64,000 nt of DNA from Sinonovacula constricta (lineage: Eukaryota > Mollusca > Bivalvia > Cardiida > Solecurtidae). Every line of letters starts with the position of its first letter. Within the stretch, counting starts at the first letter, position 1. Below, one piece after another: positions 63,681 to 64,000 of the stretch. Where the stretch lies: NCBI GenBank assembly GCA_007844125.1, contig CM017556.1, forward strand, positions 19,708,110 to 19,772,109, in the 5' to 3' direction. A program made the position numbers and the translations under genes. The notes below the pieces were generated by a model, which was not told where the DNA came from, searched no databases, and saw only the letters and a list, made by a program, of their open reading frames with translations.

Positions 63681-64000
63681 GGTTATGAGTTAAGACTTGG
63701 TCATATATGAAGCAAAGGGTTACCTCATAGCCTTCTAGGCATGTAATAACAAGCTATATGATCAGGTTCTGAAATTTAAACTGCTGAATTTGCAGCAATA
63801 TGTCTAGAAAATTTGCATGTTGTGGTAGAAAAATGATAAAGACTTAGTATGGGTTATTAACAAAAAATTTAGCATAACTGGGATTTGATGATATGAAAAT
63901 AGAACATCACTATGGCTGATGGCAGAACTTGTGATTTTTGTAACCACAAGAATTGAACTTTAATAAATTGTGATTTTTTTGTATATTTGTAGGTTTAACA

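Overview
The window is animal nuclear DNA: AT-rich, with intron-rich genes, GT-AG splice sites, microsatellites, very long minisatellites and several families of DNA transposon. Gene content and repeat style suggest a lophotrochozoan, most likely a bivalve mollusc. That is an inference; no marker in the window names the species.

Left part (1-25 kb): two copies of a small secreted-protein gene lie on the minus strand about 16.4 kb apart. The architecture is signal peptide, PAN/apple-like domain, EGF-like module, second cysteine-rich PAN-like domain and a short C-terminal exon. Copy 2 (19032 down to 14065) is complete in four exons and encodes about 301 residues, but carries a one-base insertion in exon 1. 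Copy 1 (2668 down to 1457) shows exons 1-2 and runs off the left edge. Around them are a broken Tc1-like transposase (4035-5088), hAT-like and other MITEs, and a 5.1-kb array of a 25-bp minisatellite with poly-G variant units (about 7206-12342).

Middle (25-33 kb): a 3-kb array of a 26-bp minisatellite (25368-28320), then AT-rich sequence in which I see no coding region; part of it may be 3' UTR of the next gene.

Right part (33-63.5 kb): one large minus-strand gene. I resolved 25 coding exons (63439 down to 33220) for a NEK8/NEK9-type NIMA-related kinase: kinase domain, seven-bladed RCC1 propeller, long Ser/Thr-rich tail and C-terminal coiled coil, about 1,122 residues. The exon phases agree throughout except for two extra single bases inside the kinase domain (near 61092 and 58359). 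The 7.9-kb intron before the coiled-coil exons is almost wholly a 30-bp minisatellite (about 210 units) split by a hAT element with an intact 14-bp terminal inverted repeat. Another intron begins with a 32-bp minisatellite whose unit copies the exon's 5' splice site nine times.

No prokaryote-style system (operon, CRISPR, phage) is present. The most unusual features are the open-frame minisatellites, the duplicated splice donors, the repeated +1 frameshifts, and the undescribed C-terminal domain of the duplicated secreted protein.
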